Origin: Streptomyces dysideae
Lineage (GTDB): Bacteria > Actinomycetota > Actinomycetes > Streptomycetales > Streptomycetaceae
NCBI RefSeq assembly: GCF_001514305.1
Contig: NZ_KQ949098.1
Span: 93,257-157,256, forward strand
DNA length: 64,000 nucleotides
Direction: 5' to 3'
The stretch's first letter is position 1. Every line of letters starts with the position of its first letter. The notes under the pieces are model-generated. The model did not search any database. It saw only the letters and a program-made list of their open reading frames with translations, and was not told where the DNA came from. Shown piece after piece: positions 17,348 to 28,795 of the stretch. A program made the translations under genes and the position numbers.

Positions 17348-18172
17348 ATGCGCTTGACGGGGAAGACCGTCGTCGTCACCGGGGCGTCCCGGGGCCTCGG
17401 CCGTGCCACGGCGGTGGCGTGCGCGGCCGAGGGCGCCGACCTGGCGCTGCTCGACCTCTGCGCCGACCTGCCCGGGGTGCCGTATCCGCTGGGCACCGCC
17501 GGCCAGCTGGAGCACACCGCGGCGCTGTGTCGCAAGGCCGGTTCCGCGGTGCTCACGGTCCGCTGCGACGTACGCGACCTGCGCTCCGTGGAGGAGGCCG
17601 TGGCCCTGGCGGAGGACCGCTTCGGCCCGCTCGACGGTGTGGTCAACAACGCGGGGATCGCGGCACCCTCGGGCCGGCCCGCGCACGAGATCGGCGAGGA
17701 GGAGTGGGCGCTGATGATCGACGTCGACCTCTCCGGGGCGTGGCGGATGATCCGTACCGTCGGCAAGGCGATGAGCGCCCGCCGCTCGGGCAGCATCGTC
17801 AACATCGCCTCCACCGCGGGCCTGGTCGGCTACCGGCACTTCGCCGGGTACGTCGCCGCCAAGCACGGCCTGATCGGGCTCACCAAGGCGGCGGCGCTCG
17901 ACTACGCGCCCAGGAAGGTGCGGGTCAACGCCGTGTGCCCCGGCTCGGTCCGCGACGCCCCGGCCGCCGAGGGCCGGATGCTCGCCGAGATCGCGCGGGC
18001 CCTGGACGTGCCGGTGAGCGAGCACGAGGAGACGTTCGTCACGGCGCAACCGATGAACGCGCTGATCGAGCCGGAGGACGTGGCGGCGGCCGTGGTCTAC
18101 CTGCTGTCGGACGACGCCCGGCAGGTGACGGGGACGACCCTGACGGTGGACGGCGGCTTCACGGCCCGCTGA
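17348..18172 (+). CDS. SDR oxidoreductase of the mycofactocin-coupled type
   Basis: A 274-residue short-chain dehydrogenase/reductase. The cofactor motif is TGASRGLG (residues 12-19), then NNAG, and the catalytic Ser, Tyr and Lys in NIASTAGLVGYRHFAGYVAAKHG. After the second beta strand it carries an insertion reading LDLCADLPGVPYPLGTAGQL. That form (Asp-x-Cys, VPYPL, then an x-x-L-E-x-T helix) is, from memory, the hallmark of SDRs whose bound NAD is recycled by mycofactocin. It may oxidise an alcohol, for instance a Thr-derived or P450-made hydroxyl. Mycofactocin biosynthesis genes are not in the window, so the dependence needs their presence elsewhere in the genome. It lies 31 bp after the thioesterase in the same operon. 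Confidence 0.85.
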   Translation: MRLTGKTVVVTGASRGLGRATAVACAAEGADLALLDLCADLPGVPYPLGTAGQLEHTAALCRKAGSAVLTVRCDVRDLRSVEEAVALAEDRFGPLDGVVNNAGIAAPSGRPAHEIGEEEWALMIDVDLSGAWRMIRTVGKAMSARRSGSIVNIASTAGLVGYRHFAGYVAAKHGLIGLTKAAALDYAPRKVRVNAVCPGSVRDAPAAEGRMLAEIARALDVPVSEHEETFVTAQPMNALIEPEDVAAAVVYLLSDDARQVTGTTLTVDGGFTAR

Positions 18173-18215
18173 GCGGCGTAGTGGAAACAGGACGTAACAG
18201 ATCAGGGGGATATTC

Positions 18216-20930
<2,715 letters not shown>

Positions 20931-21040
20931 CGCGGAACGACGGTCCAGCCGCCCCAAACCGCCCCGCACTCCAATCGCGTTAACATGACGAGAAATCGTC
21001 CGGTACCCCGCGCGGACTGGAACGGGAAGGCCGCCGTCGA

Positions 21041-21970
21041 GTGAGTGCATTTCAACAGCCAGACCCCAGGGACCGCCCCGCGCGGCTCACCGTCGGCGTC
21101 GTCGGCGCCGGCCGCGTGGGCCCCGCGCTCGCCGCGTCCCTCCAGCTCGCCGGACACCGCCCGGTGGCCGTCTCCGGAGTCTCCGACGCCTCCAGACGGC
21201 GCGCCGCGCAGCTGCTCCCCGACGTACCGCTCGTGCCGCCCGCCGAGGTCCTCCGGCGCGCCGAGCTGGTGCTGCTCACCGTCCCGGACGACAGCCTGCC
21301 CGGCCTTGTCACCGGGCTCGCCGAGACCGGGGCCGTACGGCCGGGGCAGCTGCTGGTGCACACCTCCGGACGGTACGGCGCGAAGGTGCTGGACCCGGCC
21401 CTGCGCGCGGGCGGGCTGCCGCTGGCCCTGCACCCGGCGATGACCTTCACCGGCACCGCCGTGGACGTCCAGCGGCTGGCCGGCTGCCCGTTCGGCGTCA
21501 CCGCGCCCGACGAGCTGAGGCTGGCCGCGGAAGCCCTCGTCATCGAGATGGGCGGCGAACCCGAGTGGATCGCCGAGGACATGCGGCCGCTGTACCACGC
21601 GGCGCTCGCGCTCGGCGCCAACCACCTGGTCACGCTGGTCGCCCAGTCCATGGAGCTGCTCCGCGAGGCAGGCGTCGCGGCCCCCGACCGGATGCTCGGC
21701 CCGCTGCTGGGCGCCGCCCTCGACAATGCCCTGCGCTCCGGCGACGCGGCCCTCACCGGCCCTGTCGCGCGAGGGGACGCCGGCACGGTCGCCGCGCACG
21801 TCACGGAGCTGCGCAAGCACGCCCCGCAGGCCGTCTCCGGCTATCTGGCGATGGCCCGCGCGACCGCCGACCGGGCGCTCGCCCACGGGCTGCTGAAACC
21901 GGAGCTCGCCGAGGACCTCCTCGGGGTACTCGCCAACGGGACCGACGGCGCCGAGGGAGAGGCCCGATGA
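21041..21970 (+). CDS. Rossmann-like, DUF2520-containing protein
   Basis: A 309-residue protein with an N-terminal dinucleotide-binding fold (VGVVGAGRVGPALAASL, residues 18-35) and the helical C-terminal DUF2520 domain with LALHPAMTFTGTAVDVQRL. It resembles 6-phosphogluconate dehydrogenase/ketopantoate reductase relatives. It overlaps panC by ATGA and heads the NAD/CoA operon, so a role in pantoate formation (ketopantoate reductase-like) is often suggested for such genes, but this is not proven by the sequence. The 110-bp gap upstream (20931-21040) holds the operon promoter region, with TAACAT near 20981 as a weak -10 candidate. Confidence 0.85.
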   Translation: MSAFQQPDPRDRPARLTVGVVGAGRVGPALAASLQLAGHRPVAVSGVSDASRRRAAQLLPDVPLVPPAEVLRRAELVLLTVPDDSLPGLVTGLAETGAVRPGQLLVHTSGRYGAKVLDPALRAGGLPLALHPAMTFTGTAVDVQRLAGCPFGVTAPDELRLAAEALVIEMGGEPEWIAEDMRPLYHAALALGANHLVTLVAQSMELLREAGVAAPDRMLGPLLGAALDNALRSGDAALTGPVARGDAGTVAAHVTELRKHAPQAVSGYLAMARATADRALAHGLLKPELAEDLLGVLANGTDGAEGEAR

Positions 21971-22968
21971 CCACCACCCTGCTGCGCACCGCCGCCGAGC
22001 TGCACGCGCGGGAGCGCACCGGCCGCCGTGCCGTCGTGATGACCATGGGCGCCCTGCACGAGGGCCACGCCACGCTCGTCCGCACCGCGCGCGAGATCGC
22101 CGGAACGGACGGCGAGGTCGTCGTCACCGTCTTCGTGAACCCGCTGCAGTTCGGCGCGGGCGAGGACCTCGACCGCTACCCGCGCACCTTGGACGCCGAC
22201 CTCAAGATCGCCGAACAGTCGGGCGCGGACGTCGTGTTCGCGCCCTCGGCCGACGAGGTCTACCCGGGCGGCGAGCCCCAGGTGCGCATCAGCGCGGGCC
22301 CCATGGGCGAGCGCCTGGAGGGCGCCTCGCGCCCCGGCCACTTCGACGGCATGCTCACCGTCGTCGCCAAGCTGCTGCACCTCACCCGCCCCGACGTGGC
22401 CCTGTACGGCCAGAAGGACGCCCAGCAGCTCGCCCTGATCCGCCGCATGGTGCAGGACCTGAACTTCGGCGTCGAGATCGTCGGCGTACCGACCGTCCGC
22501 GAGGACGACGGCCTGGCCCTGTCCAGCCGCAACCGCTACCTCTCGCCCCAGGAGCGGCGCACGGCGCTCGCGCTGTCCCGCGCGCTGTTCGCGGGCCGCG
22601 ACCGGCACGCCGCGCAGGAGGCGCTGCGCGCGCGGGCGCGCGAAGTGCCCGCCACGCGGGCGCGTGCCGAGGCGCTCAGCGCCATAGGGGAGTCCCGCGC
22701 GGCGGCCGACGCGCACGCCGTCTCCAAGGCCGCGCCGGGCTCCGCGACAGCCGTCCGCGCGGCCGCCCGCCTGGTCCTCGACGAGGCCGCCCGCCTCGAC
22801 CCGCCGCTCGCCCTGGACTACCTCGCCCTCGTCGACCCGGCGGACTTCACGGAGATCACCGATCTCAAGGACGACTTCACCGGCGAGGCCGTCCTCGCCG
22901 TCGCCGCCCGGGTCGGGACGACCCGGCTGATCGACAACATTCCCCTCACCTTCGGAGCCGCCTCGTGA
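21967..22968 (+). CDS. panC: Pantothenate synthetase
   Basis: PanC condenses pantoate and beta-alanine using ATP to give pantothenate, the CoA precursor. The 333-residue protein shows the diagnostic TMGALHEGHATLVRTAR (HxGH nucleotide motif), VFVNPLQFGAGEDLDRYPR, SRPGHFDGMLTVVAKL, ALYGQKDAQQLALIRRM and the SSRNRYLS signature. It is somewhat longer than the about 280-310 residues typical of the family, with an Ala/Arg-rich insertion near residue 215. The start overlaps the DUF2520 stop (ATGA) and the end overlaps nadB (GTGA), so it is translationally coupled on both sides. Confidence 0.96.
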   Translation: MTTTLLRTAAELHARERTGRRAVVMTMGALHEGHATLVRTAREIAGTDGEVVVTVFVNPLQFGAGEDLDRYPRTLDADLKIAEQSGADVVFAPSADEVYPGGEPQVRISAGPMGERLEGASRPGHFDGMLTVVAKLLHLTRPDVALYGQKDAQQLALIRRMVQDLNFGVEIVGVPTVREDDGLALSSRNRYLSPQERRTALALSRALFAGRDRHAAQEALRARAREVPATRARAEALSAIGESRAAADAHAVSKAAPGSATAVRAAARLVLDEAARLDPPLALDYLALVDPADFTEITDLKDDFTGEAVLAVAARVGTTRLIDNIPLTFGAAS

Positions 22969-24683
22969 CCAGCACAGGCATACGACTGCACGCGCCCGCG
23001 CCAGGGTGGTCCATCACCGCGGACGTGGTGGTCGTCGGCTCCGGCGTCGCCGGCCTGACCGCGGCCCTGCGCTGCGAGGCCGCCGGCCTGAAGACCGTCG
23101 TCGTCACCAAGGCCCGCCTCGACGACGGCTCCACCCGCTGGGCGCAGGGCGGCATCGCCGCGGCTCTGGGCGAGGGCGACACGCCCGAACAGCACCTGGA
23201 CGACACGCTGGTGGCGGGCGCGGGCCTGTGCGACGAGACGGCCGTACGGATCCTTGTGACCGAGGGACCCGACGCCGTACGCCGGCTCATCGAGACGGGC
23301 GCCCACTTCGACGAGTCCGAGGAAGGCGGCCTGGAACTCACCCGCGAGGGCGGCCACCACCGCCGCCGCATCGCGCACGCCGGCGGCGACGCGACCGGCG
23401 CGGAGATCTCCCGCGCGCTCGTCGAGGCGGTACGCGCGCGTGGCCTGCGCACGATCGAGAACGCGCTGGTGCTGGACCTGCTGACGGACGCCGACGGCCG
23501 TACGGCGGGCGTGACCCTGCACGTCATGGGCGAGGGCCAGCACGACGGCGTGGGCGCTGTGCACGCCCCCGCCGTGGTCCTCGCGACCGGCGGCATGGGC
23601 CAGGTCTTCTCGGCGACCACCAACCCGTCGGTGTCGACGGGCGACGGCGTGGCGCTCGCCCTGCGCGCGGGCGCGGAGGTCAGCGACCTCGAGTTCGTCC
23701 AGTTCCACCCGACCGTGCTGTTCCTCGGGCCGGACGCCGAGGGCCAGCAGCCGCTCGTCTCCGAGGCGGTACGCGGTGAGGGCGCCCACCTGGTCGACGC
23801 CGCCGGCGTGCGTTTCATGGTCGGCCGGCACGAACTGGCCGAACTGGCGCCCCGGGACATCGTCGCCAAGGGCATCATGCGCCGCATGCAGGAGCAGGAC
23901 GCCGAGCACATGTTCCTCGACGCCCGGCACTTCGGCGCCGACATGTGGGAGCACCGCTTCCCGACCATCCTCGCCGCCTGCCGCGCCCACGGCATCGATC
24001 CGGTCCACGAGCCCATCCCGATCGCCCCGGCCGCCCACTACGCCTCCGGCGGCGTCCGCACCGACTCCCACGGCCGGACGACCGTCCCCGGCCTGTACGC
24101 GTGCGGCGAGGTCGCCTGCACCGGCGTGCATGGCGCCAACCGGCTCGCCTCGAACTCCCTCCTGGAGGGCCTGGTCTACGCCGAGCGCATCGTGACGGAC
24201 ATCGTGGCGGCCGGGCCGGCGAGCGCCCCCCACGCGCGCGTGCCCGAGCCGGTCCCGTACCCCGAGACGCCCGCGCACCCCCTCCTCGAACCCGAGGCCC
24301 GCTTCGCGATCCAGCGGATCATGACGCTGGGCGCGGGCGTGCTGCGCTCGGCACGGTCCCTGGCCACCGCCGCCGACGGCCTCCAGAAGCTGCACGCCGA
24401 CGCCCGCGACGCCCTCGACGAGAACGGCAAGACCGCCGAGCCCGGCGTCGACACCTGGGAGGCCACCAACCTCCTGTGCGTGGCCCGCGTCCTGGTCGCC
24501 GCGGCACAGCTGCGCGACGAGACCCGCGGCTGCCACTGGCGCGAGGACCGCGCCGACCGCGCCGACACGACATGGCGCCGGCACATCGTCGTACGGCTGA
24601 ATCCGGACCGCACGCTGGCCGTACACACCACGGACACCGCAGACTTCCCCCCGACCCGGCAGCCCCGCCCCCAGGAGCAGTGA
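22965..24683 (+). CDS. nadB: L-aspartate oxidase
   Basis: NadB is the FAD enzyme that oxidises L-aspartate to iminoaspartate, the first step of de novo NAD synthesis. The 572-residue protein carries the N-terminal FAD motif VVVGSGVAGLTAALR, the TRWAQGGIAAAL segment, HPTVL, and HYASGGVRTDSHGRT with CGEVACTGVHGANRLASNS, all hallmarks of the succinate dehydrogenase/aspartate oxidase flavoprotein family. It starts with GTG at 22965 overlapping panC. nadA is not in the window, so the quinolinate synthase lies elsewhere. The partner nadC follows directly. Confidence 0.96.
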   Translation: MTSTGIRLHAPAPGWSITADVVVVGSGVAGLTAALRCEAAGLKTVVVTKARLDDGSTRWAQGGIAAALGEGDTPEQHLDDTLVAGAGLCDETAVRILVTEGPDAVRRLIETGAHFDESEEGGLELTREGGHHRRRIAHAGGDATGAEISRALVEAVRARGLRTIENALVLDLLTDADGRTAGVTLHVMGEGQHDGVGAVHAPAVVLATGGMGQVFSATTNPSVSTGDGVALALRAGAEVSDLEFVQFHPTVLFLGPDAEGQQPLVSEAVRGEGAHLVDAAGVRFMVGRHELAELAPRDIVAKGIMRRMQEQDAEHMFLDARHFGADMWEHRFPTILAACRAHGIDPVHEPIPIAPAAHYASGGVRTDSHGRTTVPGLYACGEVACTGVHGANRLASNSLLEGLVYAERIVTDIVAAGPASAPHARVPEPVPYPETPAHPLLEPEARFAIQRIMTLGAGVLRSARSLATAADGLQKLHADARDALDENGKTAEPGVDTWEATNLLCVARVLVAAAQLRDETRGCHWREDRADRADTTWRRHIVVRLNPDRTLAVHTTDTADFPPTRQPRPQEQ

Positions 24684-24688
24684 CAGCA

Positions 24689-25669
24689 GTGAGTACCCCC
24701 GACCTTCCCCTCGCCCCGACCGGCGGCTGCGGCGACGACTGCGCCTGCGGTGCCGGTGACGGCTACGAAGAGTACGCAGAGTGCGGTCTCGACCCCGCGC
24801 TCGCCCAGCTCCTGGCCGACGCGGGCCTCGACCCCGTGGAGGTCGAGGACATCGCCAACGTCGCCATCCAGGAGGACCTCGACCACGGCGTGGACGTGAC
24901 GACGGTCGCGACCATCCCCGAGGACGCCGTCGCCACCGCCGACTTCGTCGCGCGCGAGGCGGGCGTCGTGGCGGGCCTCAGGGTCGCCGAAGCGGTGATG
25001 TCGGTGGTCTGCGAGGACGAGTTCGAGGTCGAGCGGCACGCGGAGGACGGCGACCTCGTGGAGGCCGGCCAGAAGCTCCTGTCGGTCACCACGCGCACGC
25101 GTGACCTGCTCACCGCGGAGCGCAGCGCGCTGAACATCCTGTGCCGGCTGTCGGGCATCGCGACGGCCACGCGCGCGTGGGCGGACGCGCTGGAGGGCAC
25201 GAAGGCGAAGGTCCGGGACACGCGGAAGACGACACCGGGGCTGAGGTCGCTGGAGAAGTACGCGGTGCGCTGCGGGGGCGGCGTGAACCACCGCATGTCG
25301 CTCTCGGACGCAGCCCTGGTCAAGGACAACCACGTGGTCGCCGCGGGCGGTGTCGCCCAGGCCTTCAAGGCCGTACGGGAGGCCTTCCCGGACGTGCCGA
25401 TCGAGGTCGAGGTCGACACCCTGCACCAGCTGCGCGAGGTCGTGGACGTGGGCGCCGACCTGATCCTGCTGGACAACTTCACGCCGGGCGAGTGCGAGGA
25501 GGCGGTGGCCCTGGTGCACGGCCGGGCGGCGCTGGAGGCGTCGGGCCGCCTGACGCTGGAGAACGCCAAGGCGTACGCGGACACCGGCGTCGACTACCTG
25601 GCCGTAGGTGCCCTCACCCACTCCTCGCCGATCCTGGACGTCGGCCTGGACCTGCGCGGGGCGGAGTAA
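24689..25669 (+). CDS. nadC: Nicotinate-nucleotide pyrophosphorylase (quinolinate phosphoribosyltransferase)
   Basis: NadC converts quinolinate and PRPP to nicotinate mononucleotide. Family motifs are clear: EDLDHGVDVTT, LTAERSALNILCRLSGIAT, DTRKTTPGLR, EKYAVRCGGGVNHR, VKDNH, EVEVDTLHQL and LLDNF. GTG 24689 was chosen from spacing to AGGAG (11 bases); GTG 24680, overlapping the nadB stop, is in frame and possible. Residues about 10-35 form an extra acidic Cys-rich tail (GGCGDDCACGAGDG, then AECG) not needed for catalysis in the family; its role is unknown. It is part of the panC-nadB-nadC-coaX run. Confidence 0.95.
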   Translation: MSTPDLPLAPTGGCGDDCACGAGDGYEEYAECGLDPALAQLLADAGLDPVEVEDIANVAIQEDLDHGVDVTTVATIPEDAVATADFVAREAGVVAGLRVAEAVMSVVCEDEFEVERHAEDGDLVEAGQKLLSVTTRTRDLLTAERSALNILCRLSGIATATRAWADALEGTKAKVRDTRKTTPGLRSLEKYAVRCGGGVNHRMSLSDAALVKDNHVVAAGGVAQAFKAVREAFPDVPIEVEVDTLHQLREVVDVGADLILLDNFTPGECEEAVALVHGRAALEASGRLTLENAKAYADTGVDYLAVGALTHSSPILDVGLDLRGAE

Positions 25670-25674
25670 GAGCG

Positions 25675-26472
25675 ATGCTCCTCACGATCGACGTAGGCAA
25701 CACGCACACCGTCCTGGGCCTGTTCGACGGCGAGGACATCGTCGAGCACTGGCGCATCTCCACGGACGCGCGCCGCACGGCCGACGAACTGGCGGTGCTC
25801 CTGCAGGGCCTGATGGGCATGCACCCGCTCCTCGGGGACGAGCTGGGCGACGGCATCGACGGCATCGCGATCTGCGCGACGGTCCCCTCGGTGCTGCACG
25901 AACTCCGTGAGGTGACCCGGCGCTACTACGGCGACGTGCCGGCCGTCCTCGTCGAACCGGGCGTGAAGACGGGCGTGCCGATCCTGACGGACAACCCGAA
26001 GGAGGTCGGCGCGGACCGCATCATCAACGCGGTCGCCGCGGTCGAGCTCTACGGCGGTCCCGCGATCGTCGTCGACTTCGGTACGGCGACGACGTTCGAC
26101 GCGGTCTCCGCGCGCGGGGAGTACGTCGGCGGGGTCATCGCGCCCGGCATCGAGATCTCGGTCGAGGCGCTGGGCGTCAAGGGCGCGCAGCTCCGCAAGA
26201 TCGAGGTGGCGCGGCCGCGGAGCGTGATCGGCAAGAACACGGTCGAGGCGATGCAGGCGGGCATCATCTACGGGTTCGCGGGGCAGGTTGACGGCGTCGT
26301 CGGCCGGATGGCCCGCGAACTGGCGGAGGACCCGGACGACGTGACGGTGATCGCGACGGGTGGGCTGGCGCCGATGGTTCTGGGCGAGTCCTCGGTGATC
26401 GACGAGCACGAGCCGTGGCTGACGCTGATCGGGCTGCGACTGGTGTACGAGCGGAACGTGTCACGCATGTGA
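25675..26472 (+). CDS. coaX: Type III pantothenate kinase
   Basis: CoaX phosphorylates pantothenate, the first committed step to CoA. The 265-residue protein has the ASKHA-fold motifs DVGNTHTVLGLFDG (phosphate loop), GVKTGVPI, KEVGADRIINAVAA, VVDFGTATTFD and GGVIAPGI, all typical of the type III enzyme. ATG 25675 follows GGAG by 8 bases and lies 5 bases after the nadC stop. With panC upstream this operon holds two steps of CoA synthesis alongside two of NAD synthesis. Confidence 0.96.
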   Translation: MLLTIDVGNTHTVLGLFDGEDIVEHWRISTDARRTADELAVLLQGLMGMHPLLGDELGDGIDGIAICATVPSVLHELREVTRRYYGDVPAVLVEPGVKTGVPILTDNPKEVGADRIINAVAAVELYGGPAIVVDFGTATTFDAVSARGEYVGGVIAPGIEISVEALGVKGAQLRKIEVARPRSVIGKNTVEAMQAGIIYGFAGQVDGVVGRMARELAEDPDDVTVIATGGLAPMVLGESSVIDEHEPWLTLIGLRLVYERNVSRM

Positions 26473-26596
26473 CGGCCCGCCCCGGAGCGGCCGCACCTCG
26501 GTCGATCCGGACCCGGGTCACCCCCAGCCGAGTGGCTCCCGCGCCACACCCGTTGTCCTGTGCCTCGTTTGTCTGATTAGCGCGTATCGTCGCCGC

Positions 26597-27274
26597 ATGC
26601 CCACGCCATACGGATCCCGCGGCGGCATGGCGTTCGGCGCGGAGGAGCTGCGCGTGCTCCGCCGTGCTCTCGCCCTTGCCCTCAACCCGACCCCTGCCTC
26701 GGCCGAGGACGTCCAGGACTGCCTTCGCCTCGCCGAGTCCCTCGACGAGGCGATGCGCGAGGGCGCCCGGCTGCGTGCCTTCCTGGTGGCCGACCTCGCC
26801 CGGTACCGCGCCGCCCTTCCCGGCACCGCCGCCGGTTATCTGGCCCTCCTGGAGGAGGCGCTGGGCGCGGGGTACCGCCCGAACCCGGACGACCTCGCCG
26901 CACTCCAGGCGCTGCGCGGCAACCCCGTCGCGGCCGCCCTGCTGAACCGCTGCCAGATGCTCGCCGAACAGGGCGTCTGTGCCCGTCTCGCGCGCGGTAC
27001 GGCCCGCCAGGTCACCCCGGCCACCGCGACCGTCCCCGCATCCCGTACACGCCTCCTGGCCCTTCCTGGAGGCATTTCCGGCGCCTCGTCCCGGGACCAG
27101 GACCCCGCCAAGCGGCCGGAGAAGAAACCCGCGGAGAAGCCGGCCGCCCCCAAGCCCGCCCCCGCCGAGCCCAAGCCGTCCCGCCCCATCCCCACCCCCG
27201 GCGAGGTCTTCCCGCGCCGCAGACCGGCGACCCCGCCACCCGCGGCCCCACCCCAGCAACTCGCCGCAGGCTGA
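26597..27274 (+). CDS. Conserved hypothetical protein with Pro/Lys-rich tail
   Basis: A 225-residue protein of unknown function. The first 130 residues are mostly helical, with EELRVLRRALALALNPTP and a second helical block ending in NRCQMLAEQGVCARL. The last 85 residues are a disordered Ala/Pro/Lys/Arg-rich tail. No enzyme motif or membrane segment is visible. I recall proteins like this next to coaX in other streptomycetes, which supports a real gene. The 124-bp gap upstream shows no clear terminator for the coaX operon. Confidence 0.7.
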   Translation: MPTPYGSRGGMAFGAEELRVLRRALALALNPTPASAEDVQDCLRLAESLDEAMREGARLRAFLVADLARYRAALPGTAAGYLALLEEALGAGYRPNPDDLAALQALRGNPVAAALLNRCQMLAEQGVCARLARGTARQVTPATATVPASRTRLLALPGGISGASSRDQDPAKRPEKKPAEKPAAPKPAPAEPKPSRPIPTPGEVFPRRRPATPPPAAPPQQLAAG

Positions 27275-27319
27275 GCCCCCACCCCTGACCGCCGACCACC
27301 CTCTGGCTACCCTGGACGC

Positions 27320-27499
27320 ATGGACTACGTCTCCGCGCTCCTGCCCCCGGTCGTCATGGCCGCGCTCTTCATCGGTGTGATCAGGGTGATCGTGAAGACC
27401 CAGGGCGGGGCCAACAAGGCCAAGGAGGACGCGGCCGTCGACGCCGCTCTCGCGCGCGCGGAGGGGGCCCGTCAGGCCTCCGCCGCGCCGGACGCCTGA
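27320..27499 (+). CDS. Small single-span membrane protein (59 residues)
   Basis: An ATG-started frame encodes MDYVSALLPPVVMAALFIGV and then a basic, Ala-rich tail with GGANKAKEDAAVDAALARAE. A hydrophobic helix at residues 5-24 followed by a charged helix is typical of small membrane proteins. Codon use has the strong third-position GC of neighbouring genes. It lies 45 bp after the preceding hypothetical gene in the same direction. Function is unknown. Confidence 0.6.
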   Translation: MDYVSALLPPVVMAALFIGVIRVIVKTQGGANKAKEDAAVDAALARAEGARQASAAPDA

Positions 27500-27640
27500 C
27501 ACCGGCGGCCGCCCGCAGCACCGGCGTAGGACTCCCGCGCCCACCGCGCTTTCGGGTCGTACGCCCTTTTTGTTGCCGTTTGTCGGTGAAGTGCACGTTC
27601 GGCACGCCAATACCGAGATCTCCCACTATTGTGTCGAGTT

Positions 27641-28063
27641 GTGCCTCGCCCATTGGGAGAACTCGAAGACGCGGTCATGACGCGGGTGTGGAAGTGGAAC
27701 CGCCCGGTGACCGTTCGAGAAGTCCTGGAAGATCTCCAGCAGGAACGGTCCATCGCGTACACCACGGTGATGACCGTTTTGGACAATCTTCATCAGAAGG
27801 GCTGGGTACGCCGCGAAGCGGAAGGCCGGGCCTATCGATATGAGGCGGTCTCCACCCGCGCCGCCTACGCCGCCGCCCTGATGAACGACGCCTGGTCCCA
27901 GAGCGACAACCCCGCCGCCGCTCTCGTCGCCTTCTTCGGGATGATGAGCGACGAACAGCGCCACGCCTTGCGGGACGCCGTACGCATCGTCCAGGGACCG
28001 GATACGCCGGATACGGCCGGTACGGAGAACCCTGACTCGGCGGCGGAGGGCGGCGGGCGATAG
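27641..28063 (+). CDS. BlaI/MecI/CopY-family transcriptional repressor
   Basis: A 140-residue winged-helix protein beginning MPRPLGELEDAVMTRVWKW, with TVREVLEDLQQERSIAYTTVMTVLDNLHQKGWVRREAEGRAYRYE as the DNA-binding domain and a helical dimerisation tail. GTG 27641 gives the family-typical N-terminus; CACTAT at 27624-27629 ends 11 bases upstream and could be a -10 for a leaderless or nearly leaderless mRNA. No BlaR-type sensor protease gene is adjacent, so it probably responds to another signal. The downstream GNAT gene starts 9 bases after its stop. Confidence 0.88.
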   Translation: MPRPLGELEDAVMTRVWKWNRPVTVREVLEDLQQERSIAYTTVMTVLDNLHQKGWVRREAEGRAYRYEAVSTRAAYAAALMNDAWSQSDNPAAALVAFFGMMSDEQRHALRDAVRIVQGPDTPDTAGTENPDSAAEGGGR

Positions 28064-28072
28064 CGTCCGCTC

Positions 28073-28636
28073 ATGTCAGCAGAGAGCCACTCCGCCGAGA
28101 GCTCCTCGGCGGAGAGCCCAGAAGTCACCGCAAAAGCCCTCACCGTCCGCCGCGCCCGCACCAGCGATGTCCCGGCCGTGCGCCGTCTCCTTGACGAGTA
28201 CGTCCGCGCTCGCATCCTGCTCGACAAAGCCACGGTGACGCTTTACGAGGACATCCAGGAGTTCTGGGTCGCGGAACGGGACGACAACGGCGAGGTGGTC
28301 GGCTGCGGCGCCCTGCACGTGATGTGGGAAGACCTCGCGGAAGTGCGCACTCTCGCCGTGAAGCCCGGCCTCAAGGGTGCCGGTGTCGGGCATCGCGTTC
28401 TGGAGAAGTTGCTGCAGACCGCGCGCTGGCTCGGCGTTCGTCGCGTTTTCTGTCTCACCTTCGAAGTGGACTTCTTCGGCAAGCACGGCTTCGTCGAGAT
28501 CGGCGAGACGCCCGTTGACACCGATGTCTACGCGGAGCTGCTGCGTTCCTATGACGAGGGCGTGGCGGAGTTCCTCGGTCTCGAACGAGTGAAACCGAAC
28601 ACCTTGGGCAACAGCCGCATGCTTCTGCACCTGTGA
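28073..28636 (+). CDS. GNAT N-acetyltransferase, amino-acid N-acetyltransferase type
   Basis: The 187-residue protein has a Ser/Glu-rich leader followed by a GNAT fold: LTVRRARTSDVPAVRRLLDEY, acetyl-CoA loop VKPGLKGAGVGHRVLEKLL, and FFGKHGFVEIGETPV. The pattern matches the short N-acetylglutamate synthase-like (ArgA-type) acetyltransferases of actinobacteria, so a role in arginine synthesis is likely but not certain. It is co-directional with the BlaI-like gene and probably co-transcribed. Confidence 0.8.
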   Translation: MSAESHSAESSSAESPEVTAKALTVRRARTSDVPAVRRLLDEYVRARILLDKATVTLYEDIQEFWVAERDDNGEVVGCGALHVMWEDLAEVRTLAVKPGLKGAGVGHRVLEKLLQTARWLGVRRVFCLTFEVDFFGKHGFVEIGETPVDTDVYAELLRSYDEGVAEFLGLERVKPNTLGNSRMLLHL

Positions 28637-28748
28637 TCGCCAAGGCATATTCCGCCGAGCACCCCTGCCCGGGTTCCCTATGTCCGAAACGCGCATGTTT
28701 CCGGGCCGGGGCCGGGGAGCAGGTCTCTCCCAGGGGTTTGTGTTTTTC

Positions 28749-28795
28749 AAGCAAAAGCGGTTTGCTTTCCGACGTACTGCAGTACTGCATATAAC
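28749..28795 (+). promoter_or_regulatory. AT-rich control region of lsr2 with inverted repeats
   Basis: Upstream of lsr2 an unusually AT-rich patch contains the inverted repeat AAGCAAA-N5-TTTGCTT (28749-28767), the perfect palindrome GTACTGCAGTAC (28774-28785) and a TATAAC -10 candidate (28790-28795) about 65 bp before the start codon. Lsr2 proteins bind AT-rich DNA, so autorepression here is plausible. The -35 is not clear. Confidence 0.45.
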
